A model generated the notes under the pieces. That model had not been told where the DNA came from and ran no database searches. It worked only from the letters and a program-made list of their open reading frames with translations. This document shows, in pieces, positions 1 to 10,043 of a DNA stretch of 27,500 bases. Both the position numbers and the translations under genes were made by a program. Within the stretch, counting starts at the first letter, position 1. Every line of letters starts with the position of its first letter. This DNA is from Neocallimastix lanati (nom. inval.) (taxonomy: Eukaryota > Neocallimastigomycota > Neocallimastigomycetes > Neocallimastigales > Neocallimastigaceae): assembly GCA_016946835.1 (NCBI GenBank), contig JACVTC010000046.1:275001-302500 (forward strand), given 5' to 3'.

Positions 1-141
1 TGCAAAATTATTTTAATAATGGTAGTAAAAATAATAACTTATCTATATAAATTTTTAATATGTGTGTATTTATATACAATTTATATTTAAAACTTTTATT
101 TATTATGCTATCAGATCTATCTAATAACTATATTTTAGCAA

Positions 142-143
<2 letters not shown>

Positions 144-183
<40 letters not shown>
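144..183. repeat. A40 homopolymer tract
   Basis: Uninterrupted run of 40 A residues. It directly abuts the GH3-like relic that follows, so it may mark an expanded or inserted A tract within or at the edge of former coding sequence. Confidence 0.95.
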
Positions 184-185
<2 letters not shown>

Positions 186-410
186 AGTTTAACGTTAGAA
201 GAATTGATAGACAACTAGTTAAGGGGTGATGTCTTTCTTACTGAGAATGAAAGAAAAATGATTTTAGATAAAGGGATTTAAGAAATACAATTCTTGTCTT
301 AAATACTGGTGGTGCTGTTGATTTATCTGGTATTGATGAAGTTGAAAATATTTTAGTTTTATCTCAACTTAGTGTTAACACTTCTAAAACCTTAGTTGAT
401 ATCATTATAT
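184..410 (+). pseudogene. Relic of a family 3 glycoside hydrolase (beta-glucosidase), C-terminal domain
   Basis: Forward translation gives an opening stretch (SLTLEELIDN, stop, then VFLTENERKMILDK), and after a frame change the segment NTILVLNTGGAVDLSGIDE followed by VLSQLSVNTSKTLVDII. This resembles the GH3 C-terminal domain, where a conserved Val/Leu-Asn-x-Gly strand is followed by a Trp/Gly-x-Asp-Glu segment and a Gln-x-Gly-x-x-x-Gly-x-x-L-x-D helix. In-frame TAG and TAA codons, at least one frameshift, and an abrupt end in a TA palindrome show that it is dead. No start, catalytic Asp or remaining domains are present. In anaerobic fungi GH3 enzymes release glucose from cellobiose, which fits the proposed host. 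The family call rests on about 60 residues recognised by eye. Confidence 0.55.
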
Positions 411-414
411 ATAT

Positions 415-446
415 ATAATCAATATATATATATATATATTGATTAT
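415..446. repeat. Perfect 32-bp AT palindrome
   Basis: ATAATC, then an alternating (AT)n core, then GATTAT. The 32 bases equal their own reverse complement, so the site could form a cruciform. The GH3 relic loses its homology immediately upstream. Confidence 0.9.
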
Positions 447-1039
447 TTTTATTAATTTTATTATGAATAATTTTACTCTTTAAGTAGTAGTAATACAAAA
501 AAAAAAAGTTTTTTAATTTAAAACTTTTTATAGAAAAAAAAATTAAACATTTTTTTGTTTTACTGTTACTTAAAGTATATATATTTTTTATTATATTTCA
601 AATTACTTATGTTTAATATATTATTTGTTAAGAGATATTTTTTTTATACTTTGATTTAAATTTTTATTAGTTTTAATAACATTAACAGTAAAGATTGTTT
701 ATTAAACAAAAAATAAATAATATAATTAATTTTAATTAATATTATTTTTTAGTATTATTATTTTAAAATATAATTTTTTCCAGACAAATGAATACAAAGA
801 ATTAATTTAAAAAAAGGTCTTTTTAATATTATTTTTAATAAAAAAAAAAATATTTATGATAAAAATAAAATTATATAAAAATATAAATAAGATAATTTAA
901 ATATTTAAATCAACTTTTTTTTATTATTTTTGATATTGTAACAAAAGAATTTTATAAAAAAAAAAAAAATTAAAATAAAATAAAATAAAATAAAATAAAT
1001 AGTAGAATTATAAATATGAAGTACAGATTGAATAAAAAT
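447..1039. other. AT-rich intergenic stretch, nothing recognised
   Basis: Almost pure A/T with short A and T runs, including a TAAAA pentamer run near 972-1000. No coding, RNA or mobile-element signal was seen. Confidence 0.7.
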
Positions 1040-3188
1040 TTACCCTAGTTTTAAGTTATATGTATTATATATGTTATTATCACTTAAATAATATAAAAAT
1101 GATGGTAATGCTATTCTATTAATGATTGTATAATCATCAAATTTAAAAAAATCTTTTATTATATAAAGTATTGTTTGCTCCTCTTTATTCGGGTTATCAT
1201 AAAAATTATTTGCTTCATTGTTAAATAAATAATTATTAATCCATTTTAACCATTTAGATATTATTCCAGATTTAAAAACCATCTCATTATAATTACAGTA
1301 ATTAATATTATTTAATGTATTATATATATAATTACTGGAATAATTCGAATTTAGTAAGTAAACGCCCATTGTTAATGCAAAAAAGTTCTTATTTTCGTTA
1401 TCTATTTCATAAAGTTCATTATTTGTTAGTCTAATATTATAAAAATTATGATATAAATCATTTAAACTGTTTATTTTGTTTCTTTCTTCTTCATTATCAC
1501 TCTCTGCATTTTGTGAATCTTCTCCGTTATCACTATCTTCACTTTCTGAATCTTCTTCATCCTCATTTGTTGAAAAATTATTAATAATTAAACCGTTATA
1601 TTTATAGTTTAGCCCTGTATCATAAAATTCTATTATACTTTCTAAAAAACGTATGTACTCATTTGAATACTCATAATCAACTAATAAATTCAGAATTATA
1701 TTATGCTCGCTATGATTTCTTAAATTAATTTTAAATTTATAAATGTTATCTTCAAAACAAAGTGTAAATTTTAATATATATAAGATAAATTCATATGCAT
1801 AACTTGAACGTAATTTTTTATAATATTCATTATATATAATATTAAAATCGTTTATTTTTAATTTTTTATAGTTCGATTTTTTATATCTAATATTAAATGT
1901 TTTAAATTTTTTATATACACAATAAAGTATTTTTCTTGTTCTAAATTGGTCTTCAAGAATATCAAAATTTTGTTTATAAAGTGAATTTTATTCAATAGTT
2001 AACGTTCTATTATTAGAATTATTAGAACTATTAGATTCATTATAGGAAGAATTATCACTTTCACTTAATAAAATTGGGGTTGACCTTTCAGAATCGTAAA
2101 TAAGGTTAGGGCTGTAAAAATTTTTGCCATCATACTCAGCATCCTTATAATATTTATGTTCTCTAGAAATATTCCAACTTAATATTTCGTGATTTAGATC
2201 ATAATCAATATCATTATATTTATCTTTATAAATTTTTGTATGTAATTTTCTATTTTTATATAATATTATTGATAAATTTTTAAAAAATGTATCATACTTT
2301 TTTATATTATTATTTAATATTATTTGATTATATGCATTTGTCAAATCATTTCTATTAAAATAACGTCTAATTATATAATTATACTTTTTTTCATTATTTT
2401 TAAATGGATTTATCATTCTAGTGTTTTCATTGTCACTAACAGCAAAAAAATATCTAACATTAAAAAATTCAAAATTTATTTTCGTATCTTCATTAATTTT
2501 ATTTATATATAAATATTTTTAATATTAATATAGTCATTATAAAATAGTTTATCCAATTTATTGTAAATATAACTAAAAAACAAATTTATGTTATTTTTAA
2601 ATAAATGATATATTAAATCTTTATTAATTTTTTTTGATTTTATTGAAATGCTTCTACTATTTCTTACTGAATGAAACAATTCTTTCAACACAAAATAATC
2701 AAAATAAAAACGATTTAATTTATATGAAAATATTTCTTTAGAACTTATTTTACTTCATTATAGGCGTTTTCATTTATTTCTTTAGAACTTATATTTAATG
2801 TAAAACATAAATTATAGATATCACTATATAATTTGTAAGCGTTCTTATTATCAATGAAAAGTATTTTTGAAATACATTTTGAATCATTAAAATTATTCAA
2901 TATGTTAAAAAAACCACTAAAAGAAAACCTCTTATTAATTTTGATTATTATTTCTTTTGAATCATTTAAAAAAAATTTTAATTCTTCTAAATTACTTTTT
3001 TTTTGCAAATTAAATGAAAATAATACAATAATTTTTAGGTTATTTTCAAGATCTCTCTTTTCACGGTAAAAAAATTTTATTTTTTTTGATTTTATATTAC
3101 CATCAATGTTAAAGGTAATTCTTTCGTTGTTATATTCATACAACGATAATATTTTATTAATTCTAGATATTTTATTTATATTAAATAT
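1040..3188 (-). pseudogene. Unrecognised long gene, disrupted (hypothetical protein)
   Basis: The reverse strand carries about 700 codons of coding-like sequence in four blocks. Block 1 (3188-2745) is open with no ATG and ends at TAA. Block 2 (2754-2503) is in another frame. Block 3 (2518-1988) contains an ATG at 2416 and ends at a single TAA at 1988-1990. Block 4 (1987-1040) continues in the same frame for 316 codons without a further stop until 1040. Block 4 contains an acidic, Ser/Asp/Glu-rich linker (near 1480-1570) and ends in PSFLYYLSDNNIYNTYNLKL. Composition is rich in Asn, Lys, Ile and Tyr, as expected for an AT-biased proteome. An 18-bp direct repeat (2731-2748 and 2775-2792, offset 44) coincides with the first frame change, and the second lies at an A/T run near 2510. 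No domain was recognised. The breaks could be decay, unmodelled short introns or base-calling errors. The single stop would be the easiest to test. Confidence 0.6.
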
Positions 3189-3492
3189 TTATATTATTAT
3201 CTTAGTTTATATTATCAATATCAAACTTATATTAATACTATTACATATTCATATTAATAATTAATATTTTAATAATTAATTATTTTATATAAATACATGT
3301 TTAAATCTTTTGATTAATCCTTTGTAGGATTATTGTAATTTAAATTATAGTAATAATTATATAAAATAATAATGTAATAAAATATTATTAAGATTAAATA
3401 AAATTTATATTTTAAATAAAAACTTAATTATAAAATTTACTAATAACAATATGTTTTAAATAAGAGTAAAATTAAGTTATTAATTAATTATT
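3189..3492. other. AT-rich intergenic stretch, nothing recognised
   Basis: Rich in ATTA/TAAT words and partly repetitive (TATTAATA-type words). No open frame or known motif was seen. It presumably includes the lost 5' end or promoter of the broken gene to its left. Confidence 0.6.
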
Positions 3493-3532
3493 ATAATTTG
3501 GCATCTTGACCTAATCGTTAAGACCAAATTAT
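3493..3532. other. Imperfect hairpin with a tRNA D-arm-like core
   Basis: A 9-bp outer stem (3493-3501 with 3524-3532) encloses a 7-bp inner stem (3504-3510 with 3517-3523, one G-T pair). There is a 2-nt bulge and a 6-nt loop CTAATC. The core TGACCTAATCGTTAAGAC resembles a tRNA D-arm/A-box (usual TGGCCTAATGGTTAAGGC), but no T-arm follows at tRNA distance, so this is not a tRNA. It lies about 75 bp before the structured element. Confidence 0.5.
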
Positions 3533-3597
3533 CACAAAACTTTGACATATTTATTATTTATTATATGTATTATTTATTTATTATTTATTATTTATAT

Positions 3598-3607
3598 GTT
3601 AATATTT
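3598..3607. repeat. Left copy of putative target-site duplication
   Basis: GTTAATATTT, repeated at 4226-4235 just after the poly(A) tail of the intervening element. Support is weakened because this word is also part of the 21-bp minisatellite on the right. Confidence 0.45.
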
Positions 3608-4225
3608 TCGGTCAGGTTCTATCCTGGTTGTTAGTCTTCGAGCTAGCATACATAAGGCTCCTGGTTCGATCACGTCCTTTGACCATTTTCTGCCATTTTT
3701 CATCACTGAGGTTTTTTAGGAACAAGGTGGTTAGGACACAGGTAAATATTCCCCTCACCTTATATATATGTTATTCTCATATCTCCTAAGTAATATAGAC
3801 AAGATACTGTCCTAACCGTGAGCCTGAGAGGGTTGCACAAGTACTGTCATTAATATACTTACGAAGGAGTTCCGACATATAAAAATCATATGCTTGTAGA
3901 TTTAAGTCTACAAAACGCAATCTTTCTGACTATTAATGCTATAATTGAAAGTGAGCTATTGCGTTTCTCTTGGATTAGCAAAGACTAGCCTCGTTTCAAC
4001 AGAAGTTAGGAACTGGAGAATTACTTAAGAGAAAAAAGGGTACTAGAAAATTCTCACAATTATAAGCATGTCAGAGCGCCAATGCTGAATCACAGGCTGT
4101 CCAGTTGGGACGATATCTACCGATGCGAAAGCATAAGGAAGTGTTGTGGCTACCTTAATATTCTCTGCTATGAGGGGAGCAAAAGAGTGGTACACACCGG
4201 AAGTAAAAAAAAAAAAAAAAAAAAG
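3608..4225 (+). mobile_element. SINE-like retroposed structured RNA, poly(A)-tailed
   Basis: A roughly 615-bp block with visibly higher G+C than its flanks and no sustained open frame. It ends in a run of about 20 A. The head contains GGTTCGATC (3663-3671), a good pol III B-box/T-loop. A weak A-box-like TGGTTGTTAGT lies 38 bp upstream (3625-3635), which suggests a tRNA-derived promoter. The body has strong secondary structure: a perfect 10-bp inverted repeat (3729-3738 with 3808-3817), a 7-bp hairpin (3894-3900 with 3907-3913), and a two-step stem (3913-3921 with 3958-3966, 3922-3926 with 3947-3951). It also has a GAAA tetraloop hairpin (4123-4134). A 10-bp flanking duplication (3598-3607, 4226-4235) is compatible with target-primed insertion. 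Alternatives are a retropseudogene of a long housekeeping RNA or the end of a LINE. The sequence is not recognised. Confidence 0.5.
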
Positions 4226-4309
4226 GTTAATATTTGTTATTTATATGTTTGTATTTATTATTTATATGTTAATATTTATTATTTATATGTTAATATTTAT
4301 TATTTATTA
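4226..4309. repeat. 21-bp minisatellite, about four units
   Basis: Four tandem units of the type GTTAATATTTATTATTTATAT, with small variations in units 1 and 2. Part of the same unit precedes the SINE-like element at 3580-3607, so the element seems to have landed inside this array. Confidence 0.8.
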
Positions 4310-4929
4310 TTCAATTATTTAATATTTATTATTTTACATAAATTAAAATATAAAATTTTTTATGAAATATAATGATTTATTTTCATGTAACAAGTAGATT
4401 TTTATTAATAATAAATTTTATTATTAAAATATATCATTTATAAAATTAATTATATATAATAAATTAATTAACTTTCCAAAAAAAAAAAAAATAAAAATTA
4501 ATTATATATTTATGTAAAATTGTTTAATATTTTAATTTTTAAATTATTTAAAATGATATGATAAATAAAATTAAGGTAATTGCTTTTTATTTCTTGATTT
4601 TACAAAATAATAATAATAATAAAAATAATAAAATAAAAAAAAAATAAAAAAAGAAAAAAAATAATAAAATAAATAAAAAGAAAGAATTAAAACAATTAAC
4701 GATTATTTAATAATTATTTCATTAATTATTAGGAAGTATTTTATATATATATATTATAAAAATATTTAATATTAATAATAAAAATATTAGTACTAATTAT
4801 AATTTTATAATTTATAATTCTTTATTCTAATATGTATGTATATTTTTCATTTATTATTTTTATCTTATTTTTTTATATCACTATCTCTTATTTATAATTA
4901 TTTCTACATTTATTAATTGTTTATTTTTA
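4310..4929. other. AT-rich intergenic stretch, nothing recognised
   Basis: A/T-only words, an A tract near 4478 and TA runs near 4742. No coding relic was recognised between the minisatellite and the copia relic. Confidence 0.65.
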
Positions 4930-4942
4930 ATCATCATCATCA

Positions 4943-4944
<2 letters not shown>

Positions 4945-5031
<87 letters not shown>
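4945..5031. repeat. (ATT)29 microsatellite, read as an Asn run in the copia relic
   Basis: 29 perfect ATT units, flanked by five GTT units (5032-5046) and five ATC units (4930-4944). On the reverse strand the whole stretch is in frame with the copia reading frame as poly-Asn with Asn/Asp edges. It may be an expanded Asn-rich linker. Confidence 0.9.
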
Positions 5032-5337
5032 GTTGTTGTTGTTGTTAATATTTTCATAATTAGTTAATTGAATATTATCTTTTTCCTCCTCATTTGAAGA
5101 ATTATGATAATTAGAAATAGAATCAATAAAAGTAGGATAATAAAATGAAGTATCTAAAGTACCAAGAATGATTTCAAGGAAATAAACATCTCTAGCATTA
5201 AAGACAGAATTAGTATTTAAATCTAAGACACAATAACTAGAGGAGTTAGGAGAATATCCTAAAAAAATATTCCGGGTTTAGAATTATTTTCAAATTTATT
5301 GCTTTTATGGTTATTAAAGAAAAAAAAAAGCTTTACA

Positions 5338-5429
<92 letters not shown>
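5338..5429. repeat. (ATT)30 microsatellite inside copia integrase
   Basis: About 30 perfect ATT units lie right after the integrase segment LKVFGC on the reverse strand and replace the next conserved stretch. They encode a spurious poly-Tyr frame on the forward strand. Confidence 0.9.
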
Positions 5430-5430
<1 letters not shown>

Positions 5431-5780
5431 CAACCAAAAACTTTGAGATGAGAAATATCAAAAGATTTTTTAACGAAAACTTCATTTGGAATTTTATAAT
5501 TAATACCAGAATGAGGATTAATATTATATAAGTGAAAGTCGTAAAGTACAGCAAAATCCCAAAATTTTAAAGGTAATTTAAAGGAATTTAATAATATTTT
5601 AGAGCAATTTTCAATAGTTTGATTTAGCCTTTCTCCACTACCGTTTTGCTGTGTATAGTCGGGAGAAGAATGTATAAATTTAATCCAATTATTATTAAGA
5701 TAATTAATTTAATTATTATTAATAAAAATAGTTCCATTACCGGATTTTATGGTTTTAATATTTAAATGATAAATGTTATT

Positions 5781-5792
5781 AATAAAATTATG
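5781..5792. repeat. Left copy of 12-bp duplication flanking the GC-rich insert
   Basis: AATAAAATTATG. It matches 5961-5972 (AACAAAATTATG) at 11 of 12 positions. The two copies are exactly 180 bp apart. Confidence 0.85.
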
Positions 5793-5960
5793 CACTACGA
5801 CAGCCTCTATCGTGAGCGCGGGCTCATCAGTGCATTCGAGGAGGCGGGCTTCAAGACATCGTTCTACAGCAATCAGCGACGCAACGGCTCTTTCATCGAC
5901 TTCCTGGGCTACGAGGCACAGGATGTCCACTTCATCAAGGAAAGCCTGCCGCTCACCGCC
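5793..5960 (+). pseudogene. Foreign bacterial-like fragment: sulfatase/phosphoethanolamine-transferase-type hydrolase
   Basis: A 168-bp island that is clearly GC-rich, against an almost pure A/T background. On the forward strand it reads without a stop as YDSLYRERGLISAFEEAGF, then FYSNQRRNGSFIDFLG and EAQDVHFIKESLPLTAN. From family knowledge, the pattern GLISAFKEAGF-x5-SNQ-x4-SFIDFF is typical of the alkaline-phosphatase-superfamily sulfatase/phosphoethanolamine transferases of Bacteroidota, which modify lipid A at the bacterial surface. Only about 56 internal codons are present, with no start, catalytic Thr or metal ligands, so it cannot work. It interrupts the copia integrase between two copies of a 12-bp sequence and lies antisense to it. 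Because the offset is 180 bp, the copia frame stays in register. Either it is captured filler DNA from a gut bacterium or a library/assembly chimera. Confidence 0.65.
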
Positions 5961-5972
5961 AACAAAATTATG
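5961..5972. repeat. Right copy of 12-bp duplication flanking the GC-rich insert
   Basis: AACAAAATTATG. On the reverse strand both copies encode His-Asn-Phe of the integrase (HNFV here, HNFI on the far side), so one copy is the original and one is the duplicate. Confidence 0.85.
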
Positions 5973-6336
5973 AAATTATATAAGTTTTTCAGTAACTTCT
6001 TTTTTATTTTTTAAAAGATAAATCCAACACTTTCTGGAAAAATCATCAAGGAAAGTAAGGAAACAATTAAATCCTATGTTGGAGGGAGATAATGGACCAA
6101 CTAGATTAGTATGGATTAACTGAAAAGGTAGTAACATTGAACACAATCATTTGTATTATGTATGCATTTGTGCTTATGAACAAATTTATCAAAATCATTC
6201 TTATTATATAAATAACCAAGACTAGAATGCCACAATAAATAGTAGACATTCAATACAGAGACAATTATAGGATTATCGGATGAATTATAATTATTGAAGA
6301 AAGAAGGAGAAGTGTCAAAAGAAAATAAGTTTTCCT

Positions 6337-6758
6337 ATAAAATACTAATTTAATAATTATTTTCTATATATTTAAAATTTTAAAATATATACACAAAGTA
6401 AATTAAATATATACATATATATATATAAATTATATTTATATATCATATTATGTAAATATATTAATTTATATCTAAAAATACTATATCAATATATATATAT
6501 TTTTTTATATATAGGTATATAAAAAAATATTTTTTTCTAATTAATTAAATATTAAAGGGAAATAAAATAAAAAACGATAAAATAAAACAAAAATATTATT
6601 TAAATTTCAATAAAATTCTTATTAGAATTTTTATTTTATATTAAATAATAATATATAATTTTTATATTATAAAAATTTCATTTATAACATTATATTAGAA
6701 CATATTCGAAATAATTTTATTATGAAGATGTTAAAAATGAAGAAAAATGAAAAAAATT

Positions 6759-6789
<31 letters not shown>

Positions 6790-7119
6790 GGATAAGCAAC
6801 TAGAATTTCCATTCAATATTTATAAGGTCTATATAAATATTCATATTCATTTTAATAACTCAATTAATTAAAAAAAAAATTACTACTTTATATTATTTAT
6901 TTAAGAATAATATTAAAACTATTAAAGATAATTTAAGTTTAACATATAATAACAATAAATATTTAATAAAATATTAAGAAAAAAAAAAAAAAAAAGATTG
7001 ATAATAATATTTTTTTACTAGTATTAAAAATTTAAATAAATGATTCATTATCATCTTTTGAAAAATAACTTTTATGTTAAGGATATAACTTTAATTCATA
7101 AATTTTATCATGTCATATC
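6337..7119. other. AT-rich intergenic stretch with T29 tract
   Basis: Almost only A/T. It contains a T run at 6761-6789 and (TA)n patches near 6410-6430 and 6490-6520. No coding relic was recognised; some codon-like sequence just before 7120 may belong to the ankyrin relic. Confidence 0.65.
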
Positions 7120-7209
7120 ACCATGTTAATGGAGCATTTTGAAAATAATAATGAAGTTTTTATAAAATATTTAGTAGAATATAGAGCTAACATATTCATA
7201 CAACCTACT
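7120..7209 (+). pseudogene. Ankyrin-repeat scrap
   Basis: From 7141 the forward frame reads ENNNEVFIKYLVEYRANIFI, matching the second half of an ankyrin repeat (usual form N-x-E-I-V-K-Y-L-V-E-x-G-A-D-I-N). In another frame just upstream, HHVNGA fits the N-G-x-T/A-x-L start of a repeat. Only one repeat is visible, out of frame and without start or continuation, so this is a relic. Ankyrin proteins are abundant in anaerobic fungi and in many other eukaryotes, so it says little about function. Confidence 0.45.
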
Positions 7210-7513
7210 TTTTTTAAGTTATAAATATATAAATTAAATATTTAATTGAAATAAATATGGATAATATTGAATCTAATTTAATATTATTCCAATGATTTAT
7301 TATTTTAAAAAAAAAAAAGGTTTTTAAGAAAATATTAAAAGAAAATTTTATCATTAGTTTTATAGTTTAAATTATTTAATAACATAAATTTTTATCAAAA
7401 AAATATCTATCTGCATGTGTGACACCATCATGAATATTTATTGTGATTCAATATTTTTTTGTTTCAAGATTTTTTTTTTAATCAATCATATTTCATATTA
7501 ATAATCACATTGG

Positions 7514-7518
<5 letters not shown>

Positions 7519-7555
<37 letters not shown>
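7519..7555. repeat. T37 homopolymer tract
   Basis: Uninterrupted run of 37 T in gene-free DNA. Confidence 0.95.
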
Positions 7556-7556
<1 letters not shown>

Positions 7557-10043
7557 AAAAAGAAATCAAAAACTATTTTTTTGTAATATAAATATAAAGT
7601 CATGAATATTAAATATAACAAGTATAAGAAATAAAAATAAATATAATATATATTTTATTATAATTTTAATTTTAATTATTTTTTATTTTTTATTTTTATG
7701 TAATTATAATTTTGAACATTTTATATATCATTAATGATATTATTTATTTATTTACTTTATGATTGTATGATTGTAACTTTAATCTAATTTTTAAATATTA
7801 ATTTTTAAAGTTTGTGCTTTAAATATATATCTCTATATTTTTTATTATATTATTTTACCAAATTCGTAGTTATGGACACCTTAATTTTTTTTTTCATTTT
7901 TTTTTTTTTAGTTATTAGTTAAAATTTAATATATAATTTATATTATTTTTTAAAAAAAAAACTTTTATTTTCAGTTTAAATTTTATTAAATTTTTTTATG
8001 ATTAAGGAAATTTATTATATATAAATTTGATATGAATTAATGTTTTTTTTTTTTTTTTTTTTTTGAATTTAATTGATTATAATTAATTATATATGATAAA
8101 TGGTTTATATTTTTATACAAAGGTTTTTTTTTTTTTTTTAAAAAAAAAAATAAAATAAAAAAATAAAAAAGATCATTTTTTCTTTGGTTTAATATATATA
8201 TATATATATATATTTTTAAATTGAAAACAATTTAATATTACGTTTCAAATTGGTTACATAAAAAGAAATTTTTTTTTTTTTAAAAAAAAAATTTTTATTT
8301 GTATGTTAAAAAAAAAAAAAATTTATAACGAAGTATAAGAAAAAGGAAATTTATGGAGTTACACAGGTGATTTTTATAAAATAATAAGCTTTCATACATA
8401 AAACAAATTCAAACATTGAGAGCACCCAAATTTTAGTGTATTAATTTAGATTCTAAATGGTATAATAATATATAAAATATCTATTTTAAATAAATAAAAA
8501 ATAAATAAATAAATAAATAAGTAAATATATAAGTAAATAAAATATTTTTATTATTAACATTATTCTACTTTTAGATTTTATATCAAAATATTATTCTAGA
8601 AAATAAAGATAATTTATTTATAATATTTTTTTAAAAGAAAAAAAATTCTTTTTCTTCCTTTTTAAATTAAATTTAAATTTTTATATTTCGCTTTTTTTTT
8701 CTTTTATTGTTTTTATTTTATTTTATTTTATTTTATTTTATTTTTATTAATACTTCATTATTTATTTTTTTTATTTTATTTTTGTTATTACTTCAATATT
8801 TTATAATACTTCATTATTTATTTTATTTTATTTTATTTTTATTATGTATGTATAATATTTCGTTTAAAAAAAAAAAATTTGTTATTCAGTAAATTATTTA
8901 TGGAATGAAGAAATCTTCATATAATAAATTTTGAACAATAATAATAAATATGAAATATTATTCGCCTATAAGTTTATTAATAATAATATTTAAAATTTTT
9001 GATTACATGATTGGTTTCAAATAAAGGAATTGTACATATAAAAAATATATTAAATTAATAATGCTATTGGGTATAATAATTAATATTGTGTAACATTATC
9101 CTTTTATTTATTTATTGGTGTTTGAGACATATTTTTTTTTCATGTTGTTGTACTATATTAATAAATTAAGAAATAATGAAAAAAAATTTTTTTATAAAGT
9201 TTTGTACTACCACTTAATGCCATGCTTTTCATTTTTGTGTTTGTGATTTTTTAATTTGTATTTATAATATTCATATTAAAAAAATGTATATAAATATAAA
9301 TAAGAATTTTCATATATATTATATCAAAAAAAATACATTGAAGAGAACTATTTACTGAATAAAATTAAATTTAAACTACAACTTTTTTTTTTTTACATAT
9401 AGTTCAATTAGAAAATTTTTTATAATTGTAACATTTTATACAGTTAATTCATAATTTTGAAAATAAAAAGATTCTCATTAAAAAAATATGTATAATATTT
9501 TAATTATCGCATATAAATAATTAATCTTATTAATATTTATCAATCTTTTATATTTTTTTAGATTAATAATTATTTTATTAAAAGGTCATTTGTTTTTTTA
9601 TATTATGTTTAAGGAAATTTTATAAATTAAACTCTTTATTTTTTAATATATTGATATAATGAATAATATATTATTTTAATTACTATGTATTAAGATATAT
9701 ATTTCTCTTTTACTATGGTGGTATTTAATAAAAATAAACAATTTTTAAATATATTATTTATTGATTTTTAATATTTATTTTAGTAAGTTATTAAATTACT
9801 GATAAACAATTTATAAATAAATGAATACATAAATAAATAAGTAAATAAATGTAGTATAAAAATGAATTAATATAAAACAGAACAGTATATAAATAGTAAA
9901 ATATTAATTGTAATATATAAATTTATACAATGGTATGAATATAAAATAAAAAAAAAAAAAAAGAATGTTTCATTTAAAAAAAAGTTTATATACTATATAT
10001 ATTTTAATATTTAAAAATACATGGTCTAATGTTATATGTATGT

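Larger units (their letters stand above)
4930..6336 (-). mobile_element. Ty1/copia retrotransposon relic: gag-pre-integrase and integrase part of pol
   Basis: Reverse-strand translation runs through typical copia pol motifs. The zinc-binding region (LWHSSLGYLYNK, then CIHNTNDCVQCYY) is at about 6170-6240. The integrase core start is IHTNLVGPLSPSN then FLDDFSRKCWIYLLK (6020-6115). KTIKSGNGTIF is near 5720-5755, PDYTQQNGSGERLNQTIE at 5610-5660, and YNINPHSGINYKIPNEVF at 5480-5525. The C-terminal GIF..GYSPNSSSYCVLDLN follows at 5200-5275. It is dead: the first integrase Asp is Asn (HTN), the second is Gly (SGNGT), there are in-frame stops at 5709-5711 and 5976-5978, and frameshifts at about 6130 and at a T7 run near 5262. 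An (ATT)30 block and a foreign 168-bp insert interrupt it. No reverse transcriptase, RNase H or LTRs were found, so only an internal part survives. Confidence 0.88.

Noticed and set aside
3608-3690. Functional tRNA gene
   Set aside because: The T-loop-like motif is good, but the acceptor stem and anticodon arm do not form a standard cloverleaf.
4188-4203. GTACACACCG, reminiscent of the 3' end of small-subunit rRNA
   Set aside because: Only about ten bases match (GTACACACCG) and neither flank fits rRNA.
4081-4210. Group I or group II intron core
   Set aside because: A GAAA hairpin and a GACTA word are present, but the ordered conserved core elements or domain V could not be found.
3565-4372. 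Short forward frames of 74 and 96 codons
   Set aside because: They cross the structured non-coding element and the minisatellite, run into poly-Lys, and show no domain.
5307-5531. Poly-Tyr protein on the forward strand
   Set aside because: Product of the (ATT)30 repeat inside the copia relic.
8707-8892. Phe/Leu-rich 61-codon frame
   Set aside because: Consists of TTTTA repeats in gene-free DNA.
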